A stretch of DNA of 64,000 nucleotides, taken from contig JAETXT010000004.1 in the NCBI GenBank assembly GCA_019188255.1, positions 5,208,001 to 5,272,000 on the forward strand, read 5' to 3'. Shown piece by piece: positions 34,701 through 46,267 of the stretch; positions within the stretch are counted from its first letter, which is position 1; every line of letters starts with the position of its first letter. Position numbers and translations under genes: made by a program. This DNA comes from Verticillium longisporum (lineage: Eukaryota > Ascomycota > Sordariomycetes > Glomerellales > Plectosphaerellaceae). The notes beneath the pieces were generated by a model. The model worked only from the letters and a program-made list of their open reading frames with translations, searched no databases and was not told the DNA's origin.

Positions 34701-36688
34701 GATGCGAAGACATGACGGGGTTTTAGGGGGGGCACCATCTGACTCGGTGCTGACCGGTCGGTCGCATCAAGCTTGGAAGAGGGTCGTGGGATGTTGGAAA
34801 CTCTTTGTCAACACCCGAGTAGCGCATACAGAGTGCGTCCTCACGGTACCAATTGCGGACTGGACACAAGCAAACCCCACTGGCACACATTTGCGATTTC
34901 CTGCCTCCCTGGCTCCTCCACCGACAATTGCAGACCCCCTCGTCCTACCCTGGTCTTCCTCGGCTTGCCGCCAGCAGGAGAAAGAAGCAAGACAAGCAGC
35001 GACAGACTGTAGGTCGTTGCGGCGCCCAGCACCATCACCGGCACCAGGACCAATGCCTGCCTGTACGACAGCGAGGTGCAGATCCAGATGCGACTGACAC
35101 TCATTCTCACACACATGAGCCCCAGCAGGAGTTCCACTGCATGGGAGCATGCACGCCTGGCTGGTGCTGTTGCTGGTGCTGGTGCTTTCTTGATGGACAA
35201 TGGAGGTGCGGGCCCATGTCGGAATTTGCCAGGTCAAGGCCAGGCACATGAACCTTCCACCTCGCCTCGAGAGTCTGTTTTGCTCTGCCGTCCGGCAAGC
35301 GAATGCCAACGTCTGATGGTTGGGTGAATGGGAGATGAGGGACACGCGGAAAGGTGTGTGTGTATCCCGGGGATGGTCGGTCGGTCTGCACTCGAGACAG
35401 ACGGCGCCAGAGCGACGATGGGGATGGATTGGATGGGAGCCTAGGTATTCATTTCTCAGCATCCAGCTCCCCAGCGACAGCACCAGCGCTATCCACCTCG
35501 GCTCCGGTGGTCCTCAACCCACCCCTGGTCCCATGCCCTGCCGCCTTATTTCGTCTTAGGGCGCCCCTCTCTACGCCTTTCTCGCTCGCCGTCTCATGGT
35601 CTCTTTCATCAACACGGCCGTTCGTTGGCCCTGGCACTCACACACACACACCCCTTCCCTTCCCACCCCCTTCCGCCGCCGCCGACGGATCGTATCCAGC
35701 CTGACCGCGCTACCGGTATTCTGTCAATTCGTACCGTCATGGTACAGGGCCGTCCATTCAGACGCCAGACAGCAGCAGCCTCTTTCCTCCACCAGCATGA
35801 CGGCGTCCTTCTTTGCCGCGACTCGCTAACGCTTACCTCGTTAGCTCCTACAATCTACAGAGTCAACCTTCCCCTGCCTCCACTTCTGCGCTCGTTGGTC
35901 CTACTCTTTTTTCCCTTCGGCTTGTAGGTACATGGGTACTTACCCTTCCACCGCTGAGGCGGGTTTGGATGGATTTGTCTTCATCCCATGCTCGCCATTC
36001 CCTGCTAGCGAACGGAAGACGCAACTGATGCTGCCCACCCTAAACGTTGTCTCAATCTATCCACCTGTAACAAGAGCCGCTACGTAATCGTCAATCGAGC
36101 TCCCGTCTTTCTTTGCTTCCTGCGCGCGACTCGGCCCCAGTGCCTGTGCCGCCGAAATGCCCTACCACCCACACCCCCTCCCCCTCTACACCTCCCCTCG
36201 TCCCGTCTCCGTCACTGTCGGTCACCGTCTTTGCTGGTCGCTCCCACTGTGCAGTACTCAGTACTTGCATGCTACCCACCCTGGTCCACCGGCCATAAAC
36301 CGGGGCCACTCTCGTTTCGAGGGGCAAAGGTCCCTCCCTGGCCCTTCTGCTCTACTCTGGTCTTCCTGGTCGCGCAACACTTTGAACCTCGTCTGCCCTC
36401 TTGCTCTTCCTTCCCACCTCCGTGCTCAGAGATATAGGCGGGCGAGTCCATCTTCCTCCCCTCCGGCCACTGGATCAGGACTGTCCGCCTTTTGCTTTCC
36501 CACGTCTCAACTCATCTTTATCAACAACACGACGGCCTTGGAAGCCCCATCGTTGTCAAATCGATCTGCACTGCATTGCACTTACACGAACCACACAATA
36601 CCCAACAAACTCACCCACCCCTCCTGAGCTGCTCCCACTTGCGAAAGCTGCACACCCTTCAGAGCACACCATTCCTGCGACACACGCC
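31738..36688. other. 5-kb gene-free region upstream of the Zn2Cys6 gene
   Basis: Many short frames on both strands, none with protein-like composition or family resemblance. A long upstream region and leader is common for fungal regulators. The CT-rich, C-rich stretch at about 35450-36690 is typical of a fungal promoter and 5' UTR. Short AC microsatellite near 35640. Confidence 0.4.
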
Positions 36689-39672
36689 ATGGTCAGCCCT
36701 GATCCTGAGTTTATCCCCCCCCCTTCACGATCCTCCACGGGAACAACGAGTAGAACCACCGTCTTCGACTTGGCCACCAATCTCGACATGTCGGACGACG
36801 ACTCGCATGTCACATCGCCCGCTGCTGGCTTCTCTGTAAAGCAGCAGACGCACTCCCCACTGGCAGCGCCCACTCAGTATCCGATGAATTTGAGGACCAC
36901 GTCAAGAATGAATCTGGCGACCCGGCCTCGGTCCCCGTGCAGAAGCGCCGCCGTGTCACAAGAGCGTGCGACGAGTGCCGGCGCAAAAGATCAAGTGCGA
37001 CGGCAAGCAACCATGCACACACTGTTCGGTCTACAGCTACGGTAAGTTTCTCTCTTGCTCCGACCTTTTTATCATGATTTGCGGCGCAACGGCGCCCGCC
37101 AACTAACCACACCCCCTCAGAATGCACATATGATAAGCCTTCCAACCGCCGTAGGAACCCAGCACCACAGTACATCGAAGCGCTGGAAAGCCGTCTGCAG
37201 CGAGCCGAAGCTCTCCTGCACAAGTTTATGCCCGATGTCGACCTCAGCGACCCGAACCTCGACCCCACCGTACAGCAAGAGTTCCGAAGCCGAGAACTCG
37301 CACGCAGTCAAGCAAAGATGAGACAGGACCACATGGGCCCTGGTGATAGGGAAGATGCCCAGCTCTTGTCCATGATTGAGTCCATAGGCCAATTGGACAT
37401 GGACGATCGCGGCGGCTGGGACTTCCACGGCGTGTCCTCTGGCGCTGTCTTTTTGCGACGAATGAATGAGAACTTCCAGGGCCTCATGGGCCCTGCCACA
37501 AAAGCTCCGTTCCTCCCACGGAAGGAGCGGCCGTATGGTCTGACGAAACTGGACTCCCCGGCGTCAGCCGGCAGCTCGCCACAAGATTTGACGCTCGCCC
37601 ACGGGTCTGAATTGCCTCCAAAAGAGTTCGCCCGCAAGCTTTGCTACTACTCATTAAGCTGCGGAACATGTCTCATTCGAATTGTTCACGCGCCGACGTT
37701 CTGGGACATGTTTGATAACATTTACGACAAACCACACGAAAGCTACACACAAGAAGAGCAAAGGTATCTCGGTCTGTTGTATGCTGCCATGGCACTTGGC
37801 TGCATGTACAACAACCTGGACGACAACTCGGCCTCCGTGACGTATCAGGAGGCCCTGAATCAAGGGTAAGCCTGCCAGCCGAGATATGCATTGGAACGGT
37901 CCACTAACGTTTCCACAGCGTCAAGTATTACGACCACGCGAGACGACTCCTGCAAGATATCACCGAGTGTCGGGATCTTACGTCTTTACAGGCACTCCTG
38001 TTCATGATTCTCTTTCTGCAAGCAACATCCAACCTCAGCGGATGCTACGCCTTTGTCGGCATTGCGCTGCGGTCCGCCGTGCGCATGGGTCTGCACCGCC
38101 ATCTCCAACATGCACAGATTGGCGTGATCGAGCAGGAGGTCCGCCGCCGCGTGTTTTTTGTTGTTCGTCAGATGGATATTTACGTGTCTGCGATGCTGGG
38201 CTTCCCGCTCTTGCACAACCCCGAAGACATGGACCAGACGTACCCCACAGAGGTAGACGACGAGTACATCACCAACGAAGGCATCATCCAGCCACCTCCG
38301 GGCACCACCAGCTTCTTCGAGGCATTCAACGCACACACAAAACTCATGGAGATCCTCGCCAAAATCATCAAGCACGTGTATCCCTTGAAGGGACTTGGTC
38401 AGAGCGTGATGAAGGGCGACAAGCTCGGCACCACATACCACATCAGCTACTCCAGCATCAAGAAGATCGAGGGCGAGCTTCAGGAGTGGTACGCGGAGCT
38501 GCCGCCTCAGTGGCGACCAAGCTCTGACGGACCCATCGAAGTGATTCGGTAAGTGTAAACCTCGTTACATTCTGTCACTGAACGTTCCGCTCACTGTATC
38601 CAGCGTGCGACACCTTCTCCGGTTTGCCTATGCCCATGTTCAACTCGTCTTGTACCGACCCTTCCTCCACTACGTATCGCCTCGCCTGAGTCTGGGCAAG
38701 AACGTGGACGAGCTTTCCTACGCGTGCGCTGCGGCCGCCATCAGCGTGTCCCGCAACATTGTGCACATTGGCATCGAGATCCGCAAGCAGGGCGTGCTCG
38801 CAGGGCCTTACTGGTTCATGCTGTACACCGAGTTCTTCGCGGTTCTTTCTCTCGTGTTTTACGCGGTCGAGAATCCCGAAAAGCCCGGTTCGGGCGAGGT
38901 TCTGGGAGATGCCAAGGCTGGCCGTGACATGCTCGAAGCGCTGAAATCAAAGAGCCAAGCGGCCGAGCGGGTGACTGCCGCACTGGATGTAAGTCGCATT
39001 TTCGCCACTCTTGTCATCATTTGACAGTCACTGATCCTGGCAGATCTTGTTTGAACAATTGCCCGAGAGGCTCCAGCAAACCACGGCCCACCCGATACCG
39101 TCCAAGAAACGATCGGCACCTGGGCCAAGACCTGGGCTAGGACCCATTCATGGCGGGCATCCGGGCCTGCATCCGTCCCTCGGGCCGCGCCGATCAGAAG
39201 AACTTTCGAGGCCGCCCAGCACGGCGCTGGCCAACGGGCGCAGGGGCGCAGCGCCGGTCAGGAGCTCTTTCGACAGCGGCCTGTCGGACGGCTCGTACCG
39301 GGACTCGGCCTTCCCGGCCAACATGCAGGAGATGCTGGCGATGGACATGAACCCGCGCACGAGCCCGGACTCGACCAGCACAGGCACCAGCTCGCACGCG
39401 CGGACGCAGCGGTATCCTCCGCCGCCGACGCTGGCCAACGGCAGCACATCGATCCACAAGCTCGACTCGCTCATGTTTCCTTCGGAGGACCCTTTCGCGT
39501 ACCCGAAGCAGCCGATGATGGAGCTTGGCTTCCAGCCCGGCTCGGTGTCGGGACCAGGCGCCACGGCGGCCAACATTAGCGCGCCGCTGGATGCCTCGCA
39601 GTTCACGATGCCCGGGGCGTTTGACGACATGGATCCGCACCACTTTCTGGGGCAGGCCCCCTCTTACTACAT

Positions 39673-39741
<69 letters not shown>

Positions 39742-39991
39742 GCAGCAGCACCAGCACCAGCAACATCGAACACAACAGCAAGTACAGCCAGGGCTGGACC
39801 TGGCCAACATGTACCAAAATTCCAACCTACTTGGGATGCACCACGACGCATCACGACTGGAGCAAGCGCGGCGCGCAGCCCAGATGCAACGGCCTGTCGA
39901 CAATAGACACATGGAGCGAATGATGGCAGATTCAGGATACCAAGGGAACTGGGGCAGCATGTTTGCGCGCGGGGGTTTCCAAGGTCTCTAG
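36689..39991 (+). CDS. Zn2Cys6 transcription factor with polyglutamine tail, two frame breaks
   Basis: Exons: 36689-37041, 37121-37865, 37919-38548, 38604-38988, 39044-39991. After a short acidic N-terminus comes a binuclear zinc cluster: RACDECRRK...IKCDGKQPCTHC, then YECTYDKPS, with the six Cys in fungal order, split by intron 1. A linker coiled coil (YIEALESRLQRAEALL) and the fungal-specific factor domain (for example LQALLFMILFLQATSNLSG, CYAFVGIALRSAVRMGLHRH, RRRVFFVVRQMDIYVSAMLG) follow. The C-terminus has a run of 25 glutamines at 39674-39748. One base is missing near 36875 and one in the AAAA run at 36985-36988, inside the zinc cluster; adding both gives 1021 codons. It resembles nutrient or carbohydrate regulators, but I cannot name the regulon. 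Confidence 0.85.
39674..39748 (+). repeat. CAG/CAA microsatellite encoding 25 glutamines
   Basis: An in-frame run of CAG with interspersed CAA codons near the C-terminus of the Zn2Cys6 factor, followed by an H/Q-rich tail. Such tracts vary in length between strains and can tune activation strength; the latter is inference. Confidence 0.9.
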
Positions 39992-41871
39992 AACAGGGAC
40001 GGACCCCGAGCAGAAAGCACGAGTACGAGCATGAGCAAGAGAGAGGAGCAAGAGGGAGGCCGCAAAGGGAACGTCCCGACAGACGGACGAGCCCAGCGAT
40101 GATTTATCTTGTTTAATGAGCGAGCGTCAGCGGCGGCCCGGGGCGCGCGCGCGCGTTTTTCTATATTCAGCGAGCTCGAGAAGCTCAGCCCTGCCACGCC
40201 CGTTTCGGGGGGGGGGTGGATTCTCGTGGGGAGGGGACGGTCTGAAGGGGGGGGTGTTGGGTGGTGAACGACAGGGAGGAAAGACGGGGGAGGGGGGCGC
40301 GACGGGTTTTTGGCTTACACACGCGCACACACGTATGACGACTTGGGCGATTTTGTACAAAGGTATCTGCGGAGGTAATTTAGATGTCTCTACGGAGGCT
40401 GAATCCTTTTCACGTCTGATCTCTGGCTATCTGCTTGGAGGGCTCGAGGAGAGCTCGAGCCTGCCTGCCTGCCTGCCTGGTTGATTCCCCTTCTGTCTCA
40501 CGGCAATAACGTGAATGTGACGATTCCGCGGAAGTGGCACCGACAGCGGCCGGGCACCTCGCGTGGGAGCAGGCTCGGACCGTGTGCCCCATGTCATTGT
40601 CATGATACGGGCTGACAAACTCGAACTCAGGAGAAGCCCTCCGCCCCGCCCTCTTCTGCTGCTGCAGGCTTCTACTGCTGCAGGCGAACGATGGTCGATG
40701 AGCGCGACAAGGGCCATGCCTGCGGGATCCATTCACACACGTCACAGCAACAAGCAAGGCGTCGGCAGAGGGGGACGTCTTCCTGCCGCGGTCGGTAAGG
40801 GGAAAAGAGGGGCGTGGTGGGCCGAATTGCCCGCCAAGAGACCACCAGGTGGAACGTGTTCCGGGCGTCGGCGGGCAGGCAATTCGGGGCAACAAGCTGG
40901 CAGAGACAGACAGGACAGAATGTGTGTGTGTGTGTGAGAAAGAGAGAGAGAGGGAGAGAGTGATGTCAGACCCCCTCCAAGGAAAAGGGGGGTCGGTGGG
41001 GTTTTGCCGGAATCGTGTACCGGCTCGAAAAAGGATGAGAGAAGACGAGAAGGAAATGAACTAGTGAGAAAAATTGGGCACTTTGGCAGGAGCAGAAGGG
41101 CGTCGTCGCTGTTGGCTGTCGGCTGGAGGTGTGTGTCATTTGGAATGGGACGACGTTCTCGCGCCGTGTGTCGTGCACTGGGTCTTGGTGTCTTGGCATC
41201 GCGGTAGGGCCGTTGCGACCTGTAGGGCTGTGATGGGTGGCAATCTACCTGCTTAGGTACCTTGTAGTTACCTTACAGGGCAGGCGGGTGTAAGGCGGGC
41301 AGGCAGAGCGAGTGGGGGGCGTGGTTCGGGCCTGAGAGAGGAGGGTCTGCTTGTCGGAGGGTGAAAAGGCCGACGGCCGACGGGTCGCGTTCTTGCTCGT
41401 TAGGCGAGTGTACTTTTGCTACGTGAATACGACGCCTCGATAGAATGCATGTATGCCGTACCTACGACTGTGGAGATTTGGGGTGGGCTGATCCACCTCT
41501 CGAAGTAAGTACCCGGTACGTACTCAAGCGTTATCTGTTATCTCCCGTCTCCATGGTCTTTCCTTTCTGGGAATCCCTCTCTGGGAATCCCTCTCTGGGA
41601 ATCCCTTTCTGGGAAGACGAGTCGGTGAGATGGCAGGACGACGTGCCATGCCACTTGACCAGCGACACTACCTATTCCCCTCCAAATCCCGCCATCGACG
41701 CATTGGGACGCATAAGCACGAGCTGATCTGCAAGGGAGACACCTTTATTCCCCTTAGTCGTGTTTCTATTTCTGGAGGTTCCGGACCATCCCTCGTCGCT
41801 CATCTTGACGTCTCTTGTCTTCTGGAGAACTAGCTCTACCGCGGCTGAACACCAGCGCGCGCCACGCCATC
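39992..41871. other. Intergenic with simple repeats
   Basis: No gene seen. A TG run followed by GA-rich sequence lies at about 40921-40960. Several G runs occur at 40200-40300. Confidence 0.4.
41567..41615 (+). repeat. 14-bp tandem repeat with GGGAATCCC core
   Basis: Four copies, the last partial, of a unit with core CTGGGAATCCCTCT. It lies about 260-300 bases upstream of the prolidase start, so it may sit in that promoter. The near-palindromic GGGAATCCC core could bind a dimeric factor, which is speculation. Confidence 0.75.
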
Positions 41872-43676
41872 ATGGCCTTGGGTGACAATGTCGAGTACGA
41901 AGCTGTCATGGTGGATGAGTTTGATGCACTGTGAGTTTGGTACCCGTATGTGATGCGACGTTGGCCTGCGGCTGCTCCTGATGCTGACCATGAGCCCAGG
42001 AACATCGAGGTCAGGGTTTCGGGGGGCCCATCGTCTTCCGTGCCGGGTGCCGCCCTGTCAGCGCCGCGATGCCCCGGCATGAGAGCCTTGCCGCAGAAAG
42101 GGCCGGTCATATCGAGGCCTGTGCCGGCCGCCGCTGCGCCTCCTACTCCACCTCTTGTTGACAGTGTGGTCATCCAGAAGGAGACAACAAAGTATCCGGG
42201 TATGTTTCACCCTGTGTACCCTTTCTGGGCCTCCTTGCTGACTTTCTCTTCTCGCTAGCTAAACTCCATGCTGCCAAGGTGGCCGACGAGCTCAAGGCCA
42301 GCTCCGGTCTCGTCTTCCTGCCCGGCGAGCCTTCGCGTACCTACGAGTACTCGGACATGGGGCCGGCCTTCCATCAACGCCGCTACTTCTTCTACCTCGC
42401 CGGCGTCAACGTCCCTGACTGTGCCGTCACCTACAACCTTGCCGATGACCGCCTGACCGTCTGGATCCCCTATGTCGAGCCCCGCAAGGTCCTCTACAAC
42501 GGCCGCGTCCCCTCGATCAAGGACGTCCTCGCTGCCTCTGACGTCGACGAGGTCCGCCACATGCAGGATCTCCCAGCCTTCCTGCACGCCTACGCCCATC
42601 AGCACGACAAGGCCACCGTCTACCTGCTCGATACCTCGCAGTCGCACCCGGCCCTCGTCGACAATGCCCGCGTTCACATCGACAGCGCAGCGCTTCGCAC
42701 GGCCATGGACGAGGCTCGCGTCACCAAGACGGCGCATGAGATTGCCCTCATCCGCAAGGCCAACGCCGTCTCCTCAGCCGCGCACCGCGCCGTCATGCGC
42801 CACATCCGCCGCTTCGCCTCGGAGCGCCAGGTCGCCGCCCTCTTCACCGCCGAGTGCACCGTCCGCGGCGCGCCAACGCAGGCCTACGCGCCCATCGCCG
42901 GCAGCGGCCCCAACGCTGCGACCCTGCACTACGGCGCCAACGACGAGCCCCTCGCTGGCCGCCACGTCCTCGTTCTCGACGCTGGCTGCGAGGTCAACTG
43001 CTACGCCAGCGACGTCACGCGCACCCTGCCCCTGGGCCCCACCGGCCACTTCACGCCCGAGGCCCGCCAGATCTACGACCTCGTCGAGCGCATGCAGGAG
43101 GCCTGCGTCGCCGCCGCCCCCGGCCTCCTCTACTACAGTCTGCACCTCAAGGCCAGCGCCATCGCCCTGCGCGGGCTGCTGCGTCTCGGCATCCTCAAGG
43201 GCGACGAGAAGGCCATCTGGGCCGCCGGCACCGTCGCCGCCTTTTTCCCGCACGGGCTCGGCCACCACATCGGCCTCGAGACGCACGACGTCACGGGCCG
43301 CGACAGGCTCCTTCTCGCTGCCGGCGAACGAGAGCCGCGCGCCAAGAGGGAGGGCGTCTCGGCCGAGACGCTCGTCGGCATGGCGGCGGCCGTGACAACG
43401 GGACCGCCGTACCGCGGCAAGCAGGTGCTTCGACCGGGCATGGTCGTCACGGTCGAGCCGGGCATCTACTTCAACAAGGACTACATTGAAGGCTACTTCC
43501 TCCGCGAGGACAAGCACCGTGCCTTCATCGACCGTGACGTGCTGGCGAGGTATTACCCCGTCGGCGGCGTCCGGATCGAGGACTGCATCCTCGTGACGGA
43601 CGACGGGTACGAGAACTTGACAGAGGCGCCCAAGGGCGAGGACATGCTGCGGATCATCCGGGGGGAGGCGCAGTGA
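41872..43676 (+). CDS. Xaa-Pro aminopeptidase/prolidase (M24B), 558 aa
   Basis: Exons 41872-41930, 42000-42199 and 42259-43676 give 559 codons. An N-terminal creatinase-like domain (KVADELKASSGLVFLPG, DMGPAFHQRRYFFYLAGVN) precedes a pita-bread catalytic domain. Metal ligands are visible: two Asp in LVLDAGCEVNCYASDVTR, His in HGLGHHIGLETHD, Glu in VTVEPGIYF and Glu in VRIEDCILVT, the D-D-H-E-E set for two manganese ions. It removes an N-terminal residue ahead of proline or splits Xaa-Pro dipeptides, probably in the cytosol, as there is no signal peptide. The linker at residues 20-85 is longer and more Pro/Ala-rich than I expect for the family. Confidence 0.92.
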
Positions 43677-44037
43677 CGACAGTACATATGGGCTTTGTGG
43701 CGTAGATAGCGTTGTCCGGGGCAGCCTGAGCGATTCGGCGAGATGATGGGAATACCTTCTGGATGCTCTTTCATGGTATTTGTTAACATGATTGTTTTCT
43801 TGCGCTTCAATCTCATTGTGTGCTTTGTGAGGCCTGGACTCTTTTGATATGTACATGGCCCCTATACTGTACAGGCAATCGTACCAGCCAACCAAGAAAA
43901 GGATGCATCACCAAAATCAAGACAATCGTTTAGAAAAACCAGAATATGCTTGTATGCTAAAAATAAGGCCTCCTACCACGCTCACTGTGCCCTGGCCCCC
44001 CGTCCCACAAGCCCCGATCGCCACGAGGCCACGCAGC
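43677..44037. other. Convergent spacer
   Basis: Holds the 3' ends of the prolidase and lectin genes. No other feature seen. Confidence 0.4.
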
Positions 44038-45525
44038 TCAGAGGTACTTCTTCGGCATGCTCGCGCGCCGCCTCTTGTAGAGGTAGTACCCGACGGCAGC
44101 GACGATCTGGGAGCCGACAATGACGGCGATGAGCTTGCCGTGGCCGGGGACCGCGTCGGCGAGGGCGCCGCTGAGGGAGCGGTGGTGGCCCTCGAGCACG
44201 CCCTTGATGGCGCGCTCGCTGCTCTTGACCTGCTGGCCGACGTCGCCGCGCAGGGCCTTGATCTCGCGCTCGAGCTCGGCGACCTTGGCCTCGAGCGTGC
44301 GCACGTGGTCGAGGCGCGGCAGCACGTCGAGGCGCACCGTGTCGATGAGCCGCGACACCTCGGCCCGCGACTGCTCGCCCGACCGCGCGTGCTTGGACAC
44401 GGTGCGGAAGACGTTGCTGATGTGGTGCGTCAGGCTCTGCAGCCGGTTGTGCAGGTCGGCAAACTGCTCGGCCGACGACGTGAACGTTTCCGCCGACTGG
44501 TCCTTGATGTCGAACGGGTCGTCGTCGCTGCCGCCGCCGCCGCTGAGGGGCGTGTTCTTGCTCGTGTCCTTGCTGAACCAGCCGCCGCCGCCGCTGCCAG
44601 AGTTGTCCCTCTTCTTCTGCTGCTCCTGCTGCTGCTGCTGCTTGGCCTTTTGGGCGGCCTCGTTGCCGATGGAGCCCTGGTTGGACCCGGCCTGGCCCTG
44701 CTGGGTGTAGCTGGCCTCGGGGTGGAGGCTCTCGGACATGACGACGAGCTTGAACACCTCAAACGAGTCGGGGTTGTCGGCGCTGGCGGCCGTGATGCCG
44801 AACTGGTAGCCCAGCGGCACCTTGACCTTGTCGGTGGCGAAGCAGGGGTTGCCGTCGACCTCGACCGAGAACTTGTCGGCCGTCTGCCGCATCTTGATCT
44901 GGCTCGGGCGGCCGAGGTTGCGGTAGGCGTACTGGCAGTGGCCAAAGGCGAGCCCGGCAATGTCGCCCTGGGCGCTGAAGTCGGTCGTGCGGTCGTTGAG
45001 GAAGCCGCGGATCATGCCGCCCGAGCCGCCGTACGTGTCGACGACGAGGACGAGGCCGTCGAAGCGCCCGACCGTGTAGGCGCTGTTGAGGCCGACGTCG
45101 TTGCTGCCGCCCGACGTCAGCCAGATGTTGAGGTTGCCGCCGCCGCGGTCGGGCCCGTTGGCGCGGAAGTCGACGTCGGCGATCCACGTCGAGTGCATGA
45201 GCTTGTTGTTGGACCACGCCGACGCGCGCTGGTTGCCCGGCGCCACAGGCGTCAGAATGATCTTGTTCGACAGGACCTCGGGGGTCTGCGGGCTGCCGAG
45301 GAGGGCAAAGTTGGGGATGACGCCGTCCTTGCCCATGCTGCATTCGCCAGTATCAAGTCAGCGACGAAGGCCCATGGGGCTCGTGCCCGCAGGGAAAAGC
45401 GAGGAGCACACGTACGTTCCGGTGTAGCCCAGGCTGAGCTCATTGATCAGGTACTGAGCCTGTGTCAGGCTGGTGCCCAGGGCCATGGTGAGGGCCGCGC
45501 CCAGCGAGGCTTGAGAGATGCGCAT
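44038..45525 (-). CDS. L-type lectin cargo receptor (Emp46/47, ERGIC-53 type), 469 aa
   Basis: Exon 1 (45525-45416) and exon 2 (45337-44038) give 470 codons. A signal peptide (MRISQASLGAALTMALG, cleavage after TQA) precedes a leguminous lectin domain (LLTPVAPGNQRASAWSNN-like region, NLNIWLTSGG, DGLVLVVDTYGG). A Q/G-rich linker, a coiled coil (about residues 300-410), one transmembrane span (LIAVIVGSQIVAAVGYYLY) and a short cytosolic tail ending KKYL follow. The KKxx end is the classic COPI retrieval signal. The protein would cycle between ER and Golgi, carrying glycoproteins. It lies head to head with ALG8, another secretory-pathway gene. Confidence 0.88.
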
Positions 45526-46267
45526 CGTGAAAGGAGGAGGAGGGGATTCGTGTCTTCGTGGTCTCGTGGCGGTGGACTCGTCCGGTGATCAAACACACGC
45601 CGGTGTCAATTGATCGTGAGTTGAACCAAAGGGGAAAAACAGAGATCGAGAGAAAAAGCAACAAGCCTGGAAGAGATTCTCTGCGAGGAACGGAGGGTCG
45701 AAGCCGCGCCAAGTCAGTCGGCCCTGCGGCTCGGCCTTGAGGACAGATGGCAACCGGCAAAGCTGCGACGGGTATGACGAACAGAGCAGCTCAATGGGGT
45801 CAAGAATCAGAGATGGGGGTTTTCGAGTGATGATAGAGCTGGAGAGGCCCCAGACGTAGTGATGCTGGGTATTGGAGAAACGGATAGAATTGAAGCTGAA
45901 TGCTGGCAGAGCTTCGAACAGAGGGCCAATTGACGGATTCTCCCAGCCATTTTCAGCTCTCACCTGTGACAGCTTCAGGACACGGTTCCCTGCCTTTGTG
46001 GCTCATCCGCGGCATGCGCCACAGATGATCGGAAGTCGGCCAGGGTCGGCCGATGGTGACGCACGGGCCACGATGCTCAGGGTCCAAGTCTAATTGACAG
46101 ACAAGACAAAACAGAAAGAGACAAGTGACGACAGGTGAGAAAGCACAGCTGCATGACATTGTGCACGTCGTCGTCAACGCTGTGGCCCAACCAGCTTCCT
46201 CTTTCTTCACGACCACTCTCGGCAATGCCAGCGCGATCTCACTGGTGAATGAACACCGCGCATCACG
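45526..46267. other. Bidirectional promoter, lectin / ALG8
   Basis: 742 bases between two divergent glycoprotein-pathway genes; a shared promoter would fit their joint role, but no specific site is recognised. Confidence 0.45.

Noticed and set aside
42774..43895. 373-codon minus frame and other long frames within the prolidase gene
   Set aside because: Shadows of the M24 catalytic domain, without any domain of their own.
43849..45588. 579-codon plus frame
   Set aside because: It is antisense to the lectin gene; its Arg/Ala/Val composition comes from GC-rich third positions, and the minus frame has signal peptide, lectin domain, span and KKxx tail.
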